Source of the DNA: a virus
IMG/VR virus record: IMGVR_UViG_3300046820_001584
Span: 1 to 64,000 of that record
Length of the DNA: 64,000 nucleotides
Direction: 5' to 3' (one strand)
The number at the start of each line of letters is the position of its first letter. The stretch's first letter is position 1. The notes below the pieces were generated by a model. The model saw only the letters and a program-made list of their open reading frames with translations. It had not been told where the DNA came from and ran no database searches. This document shows positions 1 to 7,355 of this stretch, piece by piece. The position numbers and the translations under genes were made by a program.

Positions 1-127
1 GTGGTTCTTCTGCAGGTGGTTCTTCTGCAGGTGGTTCTTCTGCAGGTGGTTCTTCTGCAGGTGGTTCTTCTGCAGGTGGTTCTTCTGCAGGTGGTTCTTC
101 TGCAGGTGGTTCTTCTGCAGGTGGTTC
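1..127 (-). repeat. 15-bp tandem repeat encoding PAEEP
   Basis: The plus-strand unit gtggttcttctgcag is repeated eight times without a mismatch (1-120), followed by a partial copy. On the minus strand it encodes Pro-Ala-Glu-Glu-Pro in frame. The array continues past the window edge, so the copy number is unknown. Identical copies suggest recent slippage or expansion, or an assembly collapse at the contig edge. Confidence 0.9.
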
Positions 128-1471
128 AGGCTGTGGCTGTGGTGTTGGTTCAGGCTGTGGCTGTGGTGTTGGTTCAGGCTGTGGCTGTGGTGTTGTTTCA
201 GGCTGTGGCTGTGGTGTTGGTTCAGGCTGTGGCTGTGGTGTTGGTTCAGGCTGTGGTAAAACATAAGATTGAATTGCTGCAACAGCAGTACTAACAAAAG
301 TAATAGCTGTATCAGCTAAAGTATTAGCAGTTGTGATCGCTGTTGTAGCCGTTGATTGGAGGGTTGTTAATGTTTGAGTCTCTGTTGTTAGTGTGGTTTG
401 AGCTGATGCAAGCGCTGTCACTGCTACTACTTTCACTTGCGTCTTATCTGTAACCACTGCTTCTGCTACAGGTACGGCAGCAACTGCTGTAACAGCAGCA
501 GCAACTAATGTTGGGTCTTGAGTGGTAGTAACTGTTGAAAATGCTGGTGCTTGTGGGAATGTGAAGTATCCAGTTCCATCGGCACGAATAATTACCCAAC
601 CTAAATTAACCGCTGCTCCTCCACCTCGTTCGTAATACCAAAGAACAAAGTCTTGTTTTTTATCTACAGATACATCAAAGTTTTTACTGTACGGGCTGTA
701 AGAAGTGCCCTGGTCTTTCCAGTTGTTTATTACTAATTCATTATCAATGTACAGCCTTGTGCCATCATCGGCATACGTGTTGTATTTAACTATAGATGCT
801 TCTTCTGGAAGAGTAATCGTTCCCTCAAATTTAACTATCACGTTATCTACTCTGCCTGAGTTAAGTACTTGACCATTGCCCCAATTATGAGAAAGTGAGG
901 CAACTGTAGTTGTTGAAAGAGGGGTTGTTTGAGCAGTAGGCAGTGGGGTAGCCGTGCTTCCGCTATACGCATAAGTTGTTGCTGTAACCCCATTAGTTGT
1001 AGTTGTAACAGTTGAAGACTCAGCAGCAGCCTGTGCTGTTGTTGCAGTTGTTTGAGCGGTAATTAAATCAGCCTGAGCGTTACTTAAGTTTGTAGTTGCT
1101 GTAGCCACTACCGCTGTTGCTGAATCAACGGTAGCAACGGCTTGCGTTACTACTGCTGTTTGAGAGTCAACAGCTGCAACTGCTGTAACCGCTATAGCTG
1201 TTGCGGACTCAGCCGCTGCAATTGCTGTTTGCGCTGCTGTTACTTCTGTAGCTGCTTCGGAAACTGCTTCTGGAGGGGCAATAGAGATTGCAGTAGATAA
1301 AGTTGCGGTTGCAGTTTCTATTTTTTCTTCAACAGTAATAATGGTTGGACTAACTATAACCTGTTCAGATGGCGCTGGTGGTTCATTAGCATTGGCAAAG
1401 TTAGGGCTAAAAAGGAAAAGCCAGCCGATTATAAAAAGGCTGGTTAAAAAGTACTTAATCTTTCTAGTCAA
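1..1471 (-). CDS. Secreted PA14-domain protein with proline-rich tandem repeats (3' end beyond window)
   Basis: The frame is open from a TTG start at 1471 to the window edge (490 codons seen). The start has an AGGAG Shine-Dalgarno 8 nt upstream. Residues 1-28 look like a signal peptide: basic MTRKIK, a hydrophobic stretch, then NANE. Next comes a low-complexity Ala/Thr/Val region (about 45-180), then residues about 205-292 resemble a PA14 domain, with YADDGTRLYIDNELV and a following ADGTGYF. Another Ala/Thr region leads to EPTPQPQP repeats (from about 405) and PAEEP repeats to the edge. PA14 domains usually bind carbohydrate, so an exported or surface adhesin-like role is inferred. A signal peptide is unusual for a virion protein. 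The family beyond PA14 is not recognised. Confidence 0.72.
   Translation of the reverse strand, partial: MTRKIKYFLTSLFIIGWLFLFSPNFANANEPPAPSEQVIVSPTIITVEEKIETATATLSTAISIAPPEAVSEAATEVTAAQTAIAAAESATAIAVTAVAAVDSQTAVVTQAVATVDSATAVVATATTNLSNAQADLITAQTTATTAQAAAESSTVTTTTNGVTATTYAYSGSTATPLPTAQTTPLSTTTVASLSHNWGNGQVLNSGRVDNVIVKFEGTITLPEEASIVKYNTYADDGTRLYIDNELVINNWKDQGTSYSPYSKNFDVSVDKKQDFVLWYYERGGGAAVNLGWVIIRADGTGYFTFPQAPAFSTVTTTQDPTLVAAAVTAVAAVPVAEAVVTDKTQVKVVAVTALASAQTTLTTETQTLTTLQSTATTAITTANTLADTAITFVSTAVAAIQSYVLPQPEPTPQPQPEPTPQPQPETTPQPQPEPTPQPQPEPTPQPQPEPPAEEPPAEEPPAEEPPAEEPPAEEPPAEEPPAEEPPAEEP
123..256 (-). repeat. 24-bp tandem repeat encoding EPTPQPQP
   Basis: About 5.6 copies of a 24-bp unit start at 123, 147, 171, 195, 219 and 243. 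The copy at 195 differs by one base, which changes Pro to Thr. In the minus-strand gene it encodes Glu-Pro-Thr-Pro-Gln-Pro-Gln-Pro, an extended Pro-rich stalk of the kind found in cell-surface proteins. Confidence 0.9.
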
Positions 1472-1514
1472 CTAAGGATCTCCTAAGTAATGCAATATTT
1501 TTGCTTACTTAGTA

Positions 1515-1520
1515 ATTATA
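1515..1520 (-). promoter_or_regulatory. Extended -10 promoter for the PA14 gene
   Basis: The minus strand reads TGC directly followed by TATAAT (1520..1515), an extended -10 box, about 44 bases before the TTG start at 1471. No good -35 hexamer is visible. The mRNA would have a leader of about 37 nt carrying the AGGAG ribosome site. Confidence 0.5.
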
Positions 1521-1557
1521 GCAGAATGTTAGTTTTAATAACTACATTATGTAAAAA

Positions 1558-2205
1558 TTAATAACCAATCTCTATTACTTTGCCGTTATAACTTTTATTA
1601 GCATTAGCTATGATTTTAGCTATTTGATCTTTAGTTGCTAACTCATTTATGTCTCCAACATAAGTCTGTTGATGAAAAGCAAAAGAATCGTATATAAGAC
1701 CTGGAGATATAGAAAAAGCAGATTGGTTTGGCTTTAAGCTAAGAGATAAAGACTTTACAAACGCCTGTACTCCAGCCTTTACTGCAGAATAGTGTGCATC
1801 ATGGATAGGCACATTGGCTGCAATAGAAGATATAAAAACAATTTGTCCGTCATCATCTAAAGATTTGGCTGCTTCCATTATTAAAAGATTATATCTAAAA
1901 ACAAATGCGCTATAAAAATTTTCTAGACGCTCATAAGAATATTCTTCGCTAGATGGCCCTAGTGAATTGCCTGGTAAAAAAATTACCTTTGAGTATTTAT
2001 TTGCCTTCATTATTTTTATTAAATTGTTGACTGTGTCTAGATTTTCTAGGTCAAGATAGACCCAAGAATAGGATCCATAAACTTTATGTTTTTGTCTAAA
2101 GGTCATTAGATCTATTTTGTATTGATTAGACTCTAGCTGTTTTACTATTTCCCCTGCTATGCATGAGGTCCCGCCAACAATTAATACCTTTTTTTCATTT
2201 GACAT
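1558..2205 (-). CDS. Short-chain dehydrogenase/reductase (SDR) family protein
   Basis: A 215-residue Rossmann protein. The N-terminus has a dinucleotide-binding glycine motif (VLIVGGTSCIAGE, residues 7-19). The SDR catalytic signature is present: Ser126/127 in FISSIAA, then Tyr139 and Lys143 (YSAVK). The family carries out NAD(P)-dependent oxidation or reduction of sugars, lipids or small alcohols; the substrate cannot be told here. It is somewhat short for an SDR (usually about 250). It is divergent from the plus-strand oxygenase at 2236. The ATG lies 6 bases after a TATAAT box, so translation is probably leaderless. Confidence 0.85.
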   Translation of the reverse strand: MSNEKKVLIVGGTSCIAGEIVKQLESNQYKIDLMTFRQKHKVYGSYSWVYLDLENLDTVNNLIKIMKANKYSKVIFLPGNSLGPSSEEYSYERLENFYSAFVFRYNLLIMEAAKSLDDDGQIVFISSIAANVPIHDAHYSAVKAGVQAFVKSLSLSLKPNQSAFSISPGLIYDSFAFHQQTYVGDINELATKDQIAKIIANANKSYNGKVIEIGY

Positions 2206-2229
2206 ACCTACATTATACCATGATACAAT
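2199..2229 (+). promoter_or_regulatory. Promoter of the plus-strand oxygenase
   Basis: TTGACA at 2199-2204 and TACAAT at 2224-2229 on the plus strand, with a long 19-bp spacer. The ATG at 2236 begins six bases after the -10 box, again a leaderless arrangement. It overlaps the divergent SDR promoter, so the two could be co-regulated or compete. Confidence 0.5.
2212..2217 (-). promoter_or_regulatory. -10 box for leaderless SDR transcript
   Basis: TATAAT on the minus strand (2217..2212), preceded by TGG (extended -10) and followed by six bases and then the ATG at 2205. There is no room for a Shine-Dalgarno, so the start codon would coincide with or lie next to +1. Confidence 0.6.
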
Positions 2230-2235
2230 AGATAT

Positions 2236-2823
2236 ATGGAAAAAGTATACCTAGACGAAAATATATTTTATATAAATGACTTTTTATCGGAGCCATCTTT
2301 TAATTCATTTCTAGAAATGTGCGCTGAGTATGATAGTGAATTTATATATAAAGAAGACTTTTTTTTAAATCGTGGGTCTTTTAATATGTACGAACTCGAA
2401 ATGAAAGAATCCCACAAAATTGCATGGGAAGAGCTTACAGAAAAGCTAGAGAGTCTTTTCAACAACGACATACACAGCGTTGGCAAAAGAATGTCTCTCA
2501 CTAAATTTAAAAAATACGATCCAATTGAAAACAATAAAGATTTGTCCTTTGGAAGACATTCAGATGACTATGGGTTTATTAATGAGTCTAGCGGCGTAGA
2601 GTCTAACATAACTGCCATCTTTTTAGGATTAAACTACTACATTAACGATGACTATGAGGGTGGGGAAATATGTTATCCTCAAAAGAATATAAGAATAAAA
2701 CCTAAGCGTAATTCTATCTTATGTCATCCTGGCTCAAAAGAATACGAGCATGAGGTGACACAGATTTTTAACGCTGACAAATACACCTTCCCCTGTTTTG
2801 CAATAAATAATAATCTATTTTGA
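2236..2823 (+). CDS. 2OG-Fe(II) oxygenase (prolyl 4-hydroxylase-like)
   Basis: The only supported plus-strand gene in the window, 195 residues. It carries the double-stranded beta-helix iron site: His108 and Asp110 (GRHSDDYGF) and His172 (YEHEV). The core strand YYINDDYEGGEI recurs almost unchanged in the other phage oxygenases here. The 2OG-anchoring Arg after the last His is not evident; Lys182 occupies a similar place. The family hydroxylates peptidyl proline or other substrates using Fe(II), O2 and 2-oxoglutarate. It converges with the cupin gene at 2815, overlapping it tail to tail by about 9 bases. Confidence 0.85.
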   Translation: MEKVYLDENIFYINDFLSEPSFNSFLEMCAEYDSEFIYKEDFFLNRGSFNMYELEMKESHKIAWEELTEKLESLFNNDIHSVGKRMSLTKFKKYDPIENNKDLSFGRHSDDYGFINESSGVESNITAIFLGLNYYINDDYEGGEICYPQKNIRIKPKRNSILCHPGSKEYEHEVTQIFNADKYTFPCFAINNNLF

Positions 2824-3462
2824 GTTAGGGTGACTTATTATATCAAATATGCATGTTGACCTTATGGATGAGTTATCTAAAGCATGTATTGTTCCATATG
2901 GCAAGAATAGCATATCGTTTTTTTCTAAAATATATTCTTTAAAGTCTCTACCGACTGTGTCTATCTCAGACTCAAATGGGTCTGTATCCCTTGGCTCATA
3001 AATAAAATACTTTGAGTCACCTATTGCTTGCGTTAAAAGTACATGATGTCTGTCTTTGTGTGGTATAACTTTAGGACTGTTTTCAGCTAAATTGATTGAA
3101 AATTTTACATGAACAGAATAATAGATATCGGCATAAAGTCCTGCATCCTCTAAATCCCTTTTTATTCTTTTAACTTGATCATATTTTTTAGAATCTAGTT
3201 TGTTTTCTGCGTGTAGTAAATCTTGTGTATGAAAGGATACTGGTTGTTTTGAAGGAGTGCTTAGTCTAGAAAGCTTTTTATGCTTACTATTAAACACTTG
3301 AAGACCTTTATTGGATTCTGCAATCTCTTCACCATAAACAGTGTTATATGAAATACTAATTACATTGACCATATCTTCCCAATTAAAATCATAGTCCATA
3401 TATGACTTTATAAATAGTGGAGTTTTTGTGGCTATTGAATCTTTAATATTATCTATTAACAC
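2815..3462 (-). CDS. Cupin/JmjC-like 2OG oxygenase
   Basis: 215 residues from the GTG at 3462. This start was chosen because AGGAG lies 5 nt upstream and the upstream gene stops at 3464; an ATG at 3516 would overlap that gene by 53 bases. Residues 131-195 resemble the Cupin_4/JmjC iron site: His135-x-Asp137 (VIPHKDRHHVLL) and His193 (LPYGTIHAL), with a YFIYEP strand between. Known relatives hydroxylate protein side chains such as ribosomal residues. The substrate here is unknown. It lies among other oxygenases and small accessory genes. Confidence 0.7.
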   Translation of the reverse strand: MLIDNIKDSIATKTPLFIKSYMDYDFNWEDMVNVISISYNTVYGEEIAESNKGLQVFNSKHKKLSRLSTPSKQPVSFHTQDLLHAENKLDSKKYDQVKRIKRDLEDAGLYADIYYSVHVKFSINLAENSPKVIPHKDRHHVLLTQAIGDSKYFIYEPRDTDPFESEIDTVGRDFKEYILEKNDMLFLPYGTIHALDNSSIRSTCIFDIISHPNSK

Positions 3463-3463
3463 C

Positions 3464-3652
3464 TTAGCTCCTGTTATCCGTTTTATAAAAACCATTGCCT
3501 TTAAACTGTATACCAAATGGACTAAAGTGTCTTACCATTTGTGCTTCACATTCTTCACACTGGTACCCTGGATCATCTTCAGAGATGGAACGTGTAACAG
3601 CGAGTAATGCGTGTGATTCGTCTAATTTACACTTGTACTCATATACTGGCAT
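3464..3652 (-). CDS. FmdB-type zinc-ribbon protein
   Basis: 62 residues beginning MPVYEYKC, the signature of the FmdB/CxxC_CxxC regulatory zinc-ribbon family. Metal-binding cysteines are C8 and the CxxC of YQCEECEAQM. In many FmdB proteins the first knuckle is CxxC; here it is C followed by KLDESH, so His14 may serve. Function is unclear for the whole family; a nucleic-acid or regulatory role is usually proposed. It is one base upstream of the GTG of the cupin gene, and its ATG overlaps the stop of the DUF2061 gene. Confidence 0.8.
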   Translation of the reverse strand: MPVYEYKCKLDESHALLAVTRSISEDDPGYQCEECEAQMVRHFSPFGIQFKGNGFYKTDNRS

Positions 3653-3855
3653 TATTTTCTACCCCATTGAATATAGTTCCATCCACGCTCATGTGCATAG
3701 TATAGAATAAAGTTAATTGTATTTGTCAATACCGTGACTTTTAGCGCAGCAATCTCTTCACCAGTGATCCAAAAAGCAGACACAAAAGTAGTTATTAGTG
3801 CAACTACTCTCCATGTCAATGACTTAATTAGTGATCTTGATTTAGAAACTATCAC
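3652..3855 (-). CDS. DUF2061 small membrane protein
   Basis: 67 residues from GTG 3855, which overlaps the preceding stop as GTGA (coupled start). A longer reading from ATG 3927 would overlap the neighbour by 76 bases and adds an unconserved-looking tail. The body matches DUF2061: KSLTWRVVALITTFVSAFWITG, a central helix, then NFILYYAHERGWNYIQWG at the end. Two hydrophobic segments predict an inner-membrane protein. DUF2061 proteins occur in bacteria and aquatic phages without known function. Confidence 0.75.
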   Translation of the reverse strand: MIVSKSRSLIKSLTWRVVALITTFVSAFWITGEEIAALKVTVLTNTINFILYYAHERGWNYIQWGRK

Positions 3856-4136
3856 GAAAGGATCTCTGGTCCTGGCCCAGTTTGAATTGATGCCCTTGTT
3901 CCGTGCCAATAAATTCTTCCATCGCAAGCCATATTCATTTTCTGATCATCGTCTACAACGCTTGACTCACCATATGTATACCCATGGATTTCAATGTGGC
4001 TGGCAAACATTTCTTCTCCATCAACTATAATTCTCCACTTTAGTGGACCACCATTATTTTTGGTATTATATCTAATCTGAAAATGTTGGTTTGGTTTAAA
4101 GAACCAAGACTTAAATTTATCCAGCATATCTGTCAT
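3852..4136 (-). CDS. Hypothetical protein
   Basis: 94 residues, no membrane segment, family not recognised. It is rich in aromatic and polar residues (KSWFFKPNQHFQIRYN, GGPLKWRIIVDGEE, GRIYWHG), consistent with a small beta-sheet protein. It is coupled to the gene before it (20-base overlap with the DUF6356 gene) and to the gene after it (GTGA), so it belongs to one operon with the DUF6356, DUF2061 and FmdB genes. Confidence 0.6.
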   Translation of the reverse strand: MTDMLDKFKSWFFKPNQHFQIRYNTKNNGGPLKWRIIVDGEEMFASHIEIHGYTYGESSVVDDDQKMNMACDGRIYWHGTRASIQTGPGPEILS

Positions 4137-4308
4137 CCGTTCTTTTAAGTGTTTTTCTTATTATAGAAGACGCTGTTGTTTTAAATGCAAATGGCAAAAA
4201 TGCATGAACTAAACATGCAATAGCAGCCTTTAGCAAAGAAAACACTATAAGCATGGCCTCATACAGGTGAGTAAAGTAATTTTCTTTCATGCTTTTGAGA
4301 TGGCTCAT
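4117..4308 (-). CDS. DUF6356 family protein
   Basis: 63 residues. The pattern SMKENYFTHLYEAM, a hydrophobic helix VFSLLKAAIACLVHA, then FLPFAFKTTAS matches DUF6356 (SYxxHxxxA ... HAxxPxxFxTTxS). One membrane-associated helix is likely. The family has no known function. It starts with ATG overlapping the stop of the APS-kinase fusion gene (ATGA), so it is translated with it. Confidence 0.72.
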   Translation of the reverse strand: MSHLKSMKENYFTHLYEAMLIVFSLLKAAIACLVHAFLPFAFKTTASSIIRKTLKRTDDRYAG

Positions 4309-5066
4309 ATACCCATCTCCTTACGCTTTTGCGTAGCAGAAATAGCATGAATGTCTGCCCCCAAGTCTACTTGTTCAATCTTATATCCAACATCTCTGCC
4401 ATATACAATGTTGGTAATGTTAGGTAGTCTTAGTACTAATGCACCGTCCATAAATTCATCTTTAGCAATATATTCTTTAACCTGATCAAACGTCAATGGA
4501 TCCTTCTCGCTAGTCTTATAAGTGTTTCTGACTCCAAGAAGCACCTGCTTTGTTCTACTCCCCGCCTTTTGATAAAGAGCATGGTGTCCTTCATGCCATG
4601 GTTGGTATCGACCAAGCATTAATGTAGTAGGTGCTGACCAATCATGCAGATTAAAGTATTGAATAATTACTGTAGCTTTTTGGTCTTGATCTAGCTTATG
4701 ATCTTCAAATGTTGCATCAAATTCTGTAGGACGCTCAAACATTTTGTTTGTGTCTTCAAATCGGCTCTCTTCAATTGTATCCATAAAAATTAAAATGTCT
4801 GGCTTACCAAATGCTGCACGTGTAAGTTCGGTTGGGCACACAAAGTCAACAATGACTGGCGCTACACCTTGCTTAGAAATTAGACGTGCCATCTCGCCCA
4901 TTCGTCTTGATTGCTCTAGTCTGTCATCTGGAGTAAATCCTAAATCAGAGTTTACCGTAGCTCTTACTTCATCAGCATTAAGATGTATTGCATTAATACG
5001 CTCTTTTAATGCTTTTGCTAGTTCTGTCTTTCCTGAGCCTGGTAGCCCAATAATCTGAATAATCAT
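4305..5066 (-). CDS. Bifunctional APS kinase-like / nucleotidyltransferase fusion
   Basis: 253 residues with two domains. Residues 1-about 125 form a P-loop kinase (Walker A GLPGSGKT, 7-14; HLNADEVR 28-35), like adenylylsulfate kinase/CysC. Residues about 145-253 form an HxGH-superfamily nucleotidyltransferase: LGRYQPWHEGH (151-161) with His158 and His161, and the C-terminal ISATQKR (242-248) matching ISxTxxR. Candidates are an NMN adenylyltransferase-like or cytidylyltransferase-like activity. The biochemical product is not deducible. AAGGAG lies just upstream of the ATG. Confidence 0.78.
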   Translation of the reverse strand: MIIQIIGLPGSGKTELAKALKERINAIHLNADEVRATVNSDLGFTPDDRLEQSRRMGEMARLISKQGVAPVIVDFVCPTELTRAAFGKPDILIFMDTIEESRFEDTNKMFERPTEFDATFEDHKLDQDQKATVIIQYFNLHDWSAPTTLMLGRYQPWHEGHHALYQKAGSRTKQVLLGVRNTYKTSEKDPLTFDQVKEYIAKDEFMDGALVLRLPNITNIVYGRDVGYKIEQVDLGADIHAISATQKRKEMGI

Positions 5067-5162
5067 AATACTCCTTAGTTAGTGAGCCTTTTAAACACAT
5101 GCCCAGGTGCAAACTGTACGCTTCCTACATATCCCGATGTCCACCGACGTACAGAATGTTAT

Positions 5163-5570
5163 TTATTTTTTAGACTTTGATCTTGCTTTAGCAAGTGCTT
5201 CAAAATCCTTTACTTTTGTATCGCCAAGGTATCCCCAAGCATATCCGTCATCAATCATCTTCTGATTTAACGAAACGGGTGAGTTGTCTAAAAATACCCA
5301 CCCTAAAATTCTTCCATACTTTTCAGAACTATCCATTTTTTCAGTTTTGATTACAACTGTTTTTGCAGAATCAATCTGAGTTTTTACGTAAGCTTTTGCC
5401 TCAAGGCCAAGAGCCTTTTCTGCTTTGTCTGTTGTTCTACTTTCTGGAGTGTCTATTCCAGAAAGTCTTACTCTAGAACTAAAACATATATCAAAGCCTA
5501 GGTCAATGTCAACATCTATGGTGTCTCCATCAACTACTTTAGTTACTTTTTTAACATAGTATTCAAACAT
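5163..5570 (-). CDS. Staphylococcal nuclease-like (thermonuclease) protein
   Basis: 135 residues of a single SNase OB-fold domain. It has VVDGDTIDVDIDLGF with Asp21, RVRLSGIDTPES with Arg35, Asp40 and Glu43, and KYGRILGWVF with Arg87, equivalent to the calcium-binding and two-arginine catalytic site. The family cleaves DNA and RNA. No signal peptide, so it acts in the cytoplasm, for example on host nucleic acid or in repair. Its ATG overlaps the TAA of the upstream IMPDH-like gene (TAATG). Confidence 0.85.
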   Translation of the reverse strand: MFEYYVKKVTKVVDGDTIDVDIDLGFDICFSSRVRLSGIDTPESRTTDKAEKALGLEAKAYVKTQIDSAKTVVIKTEKMDSSEKYGRILGWVFLDNSPVSLNQKMIDDGYAWGYLGDTKVKDFEALAKARSKSKK

Positions 5571-6568
5571 TATATCCTACTTCCTGATTCTTTTAGAGAT
5601 TGTGGCGAGACCTCTATGTATTGCAAATTATTTTGAAGCTCTTTAATATTCTCTGCGCCAGAATAAGTAAATGCACTTTTGGTATTGTTTAATATATTCC
5701 ATAGTCCTTCAAAAGCTGGCCCTCTGGATTCAATCTTTCCAGCAACGCCTTCAAAATTAAATATAGGATTTTTTACATCAGATATTCCTTCTTCTCTAGC
5801 AGCAAACTCTCTTGACCCCAAACCTATTAATGAATACTCACCGTTTTCTGATGTGCATTCATCATGTCCAGCTAACATATAGCCAAGCATTACGGCGCTT
5901 GCTCCAGCTCCTAAAGCCTTTACTATGTCCCCAGATGTTTTAATGCCACCATCTGCAATGATGCCATTGACCTCGTCATCTTTTACCATTTCATAGATGT
6001 TCATTATAGAAGAAAGAGTTGGTGCACCAAAGCCAGTCATTATTCGGGTAGTGCATGCTGCACCTCCTCCAATTCCAACTCTCACTGAGTCACATCCAGC
6101 ATCCATAAGCATTTTGTATGCGCCATAGGAAGATACGTTTCCGCACATAATATGTGTTGATCTAGGAACAATTTTTCTTAAATGAGATATTGCATCAGCA
6201 ACTAATTTTAGGTGGCCATTAGCAACATCCAGTAATATTATCTTGATATTACTTTTTATGATTTTATTAATAGCCTCTTCATTATAAACATCTTTTACTT
6301 TTATTGTAACAGCAACTCTTTTTGGATTAACCTCTAAAGACTTTTTAATTTTTAAATCTAGTAAGTCAGTTCTAACCGTTGTTCCTATACACCCAGAAGT
6401 TACTAAAATGGAAAGCATTTCTCTTGAAGAAATTGACTCCATTGGAGCAGAAATTATTGGAGACTCAAATTCTATAATTGCTTCTGGGTTATTAGGATTA
6501 CCTATTTTGGTTGTTAGATCTATATGAGATCTACTCAACAACGGAGAAGAGTCATTGGGCAACAGCAA
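5570..6568 (-). CDS. IMP dehydrogenase / GMP reductase family enzyme
   Basis: TIM-barrel enzyme of purine nucleotide interconversion. The catalytic cysteine loop is at about 166-175 (GIGGGAACTTR, Cys172), and the phosphate-binding ADGGIKTSGD follows at about 205. It has no CBS module, so its length (332) is closer to GMP reductase, but the motifs do not settle which reaction. The first canonical start is TTG 6568, yet the family N-terminus (GLCFDDILLLPN) is encoded in frame upstream with no ATG, GTG or TTG before a stop. An ATT at 6613, just after the endolysin stop and preceded by AAGAAG, may be the true start. Confidence 0.85.
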   Translation of the reverse strand: MLLPNDSSPLLSRSHIDLTTKIGNPNNPEAIIEFESPIISAPMESISSREMLSILVTSGCIGTTVRTDLLDLKIKKSLEVNPKRVAVTIKVKDVYNEEAINKIIKSNIKIILLDVANGHLKLVADAISHLRKIVPRSTHIMCGNVSSYGAYKMLMDAGCDSVRVGIGGGAACTTRIMTGFGAPTLSSIMNIYEMVKDDEVNGIIADGGIKTSGDIVKALGAGASAVMLGYMLAGHDECTSENGEYSLIGLGSREFAAREEGISDVKNPIFNFEGVAGKIESRGPAFEGLWNILNNTKSAFTYSGAENIKELQNNLQYIEVSPQSLKESGSRI

Positions 6569-6617
6569 GATATCGTCAAAGCATAGCCCATTGACAGAAG
6601 TATTCTTTTTAATTTTA

Positions 6618-7211
6618 TTACTTCTTTTTTACTGTTGTTGGCTTTGCTGCGGCCTTCTTGACCACTGGCTTTTCTACCTTTGGCTTAACTGCTTGTCCAA
6701 ATTTTGGTCGTCCAAATCCTACAATGCCTACAATCTGGCTTTTACGAAGCTTTGATCCATTCTTCTTCTTGTATGCACGATTCTTAAGACAGCATTCTCC
6801 GCCATTTCTCTGATCGCCTTTCTTATCTGAAGATGTATTTCCTTCTACAACATCTACTGTGCCATCTGTATTAACACCAACAACAATTCCTACGTGAGAA
6901 ATTCTGTCTACTCCGTCTGATGGGAAATCAAAATAAGCAATATCTCCGACTTCTGGTGTTGCTACTTCCGCCATCTGCCATGTTCCTGCCTTAATAAATG
7001 CTTGTGCTCCTGCTGGTGTATATACTGTATTAGGAACTTTTACTCCTGCTTGATCTGCACACCACATAACAAATGATCCGCACCATGGTTGAAAGTTTGA
7101 CTTTGTAAACTTACCATACTTTGTTTCATTATCTTTCGGTCCTTCAATAGTTCCAACTTCTGCTAGCGCTACCTCTACTAGTCTTGCTGCTGATCCCTGT
7201 ACTGCTGCCAT
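6618..7211 (-). CDS. CHAP-domain endolysin
   Basis: 197 residues. CHAP amidase/endopeptidase domain in residues about 10-130: catalytic Cys44 in FQPWCGSFVMWCAD, His106 in SHVGIVVG, and VVEGNTSS with Glu123/Asn125. These enzymes cleave peptidoglycan amide bonds. The C-terminal 30 residues are Lys/Pro/Ala-rich (VEKPVVKKAAAKP), a basic tail that may bind the wall. No signal peptide, so a holin would be needed; none is identified with confidence. A ribosome site (AAGGAG) and a TGC-TATAAT promoter lie upstream. Confidence 0.88.
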   Translation of the reverse strand: MAAVQGSAARLVEVALAEVGTIEGPKDNETKYGKFTKSNFQPWCGSFVMWCADQAGVKVPNTVYTPAGAQAFIKAGTWQMAEVATPEVGDIAYFDFPSDGVDRISHVGIVVGVNTDGTVDVVEGNTSSDKKGDQRNGGECCLKNRAYKKKNGSKLRKSQIVGIVGFGRPKFGQAVKPKVEKPVVKKAAAKPTTVKKK

Positions 7212-7243
7212 TTTATTCTCCTTTTGGTATATCTATTTCTATC

Positions 7244-7249
7244 ATTATA
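7244..7249 (-). promoter_or_regulatory. Extended -10 promoter for the endolysin
   Basis: The minus strand has TGC followed by TATAAT (7249..7244), about 33 bases before the endolysin ATG, leaving a leader of about 26 nt that carries AAGGAG. It lies between the tRNA-Arg and the endolysin. No strong -35 is seen. Confidence 0.5.
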
Positions 7250-7277
7250 GCATTTATGGTATTAAAAAAACATGCTG

Positions 7278-7350
7278 TGCCGTCGGCAGGAATCGAACCT
7301 GCGACCTACTGCTTAGAAGGCAGTTGCTCTATCCCCTGAGCTACGAAGGC
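7278..7350 (-). tRNA. tRNA-Arg (anticodon TCT)
   Basis: 73-nt cloverleaf on the minus strand. The acceptor GCCTTCG pairs with CGACGGC with one T-C mismatch. The D arm contains GCTCAGGGGATAGAGC. The anticodon stem ACTGC/GCAGT encloses loop CTTCTAA, giving anticodon TCT. The T arm is GCAGG-TTCGATT-CCTGC. CCA is not encoded. It reads AGA codons, which this AT-rich phage uses heavily. Confidence 0.92.
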
Positions 7351-7355
7351 TTTAT

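Noticed and set aside
1-256. CRISPR array
   Set aside because: Repeats are direct, contiguous and in frame with no spacers; they encode protein repeats.
1-294. Plus-strand open frame with Leu/Val repeats
   Set aside because: It is the antisense shadow of the PAEEP/EPTPQPQP repeat in the minus-strand gene; no ribosome site or start context.
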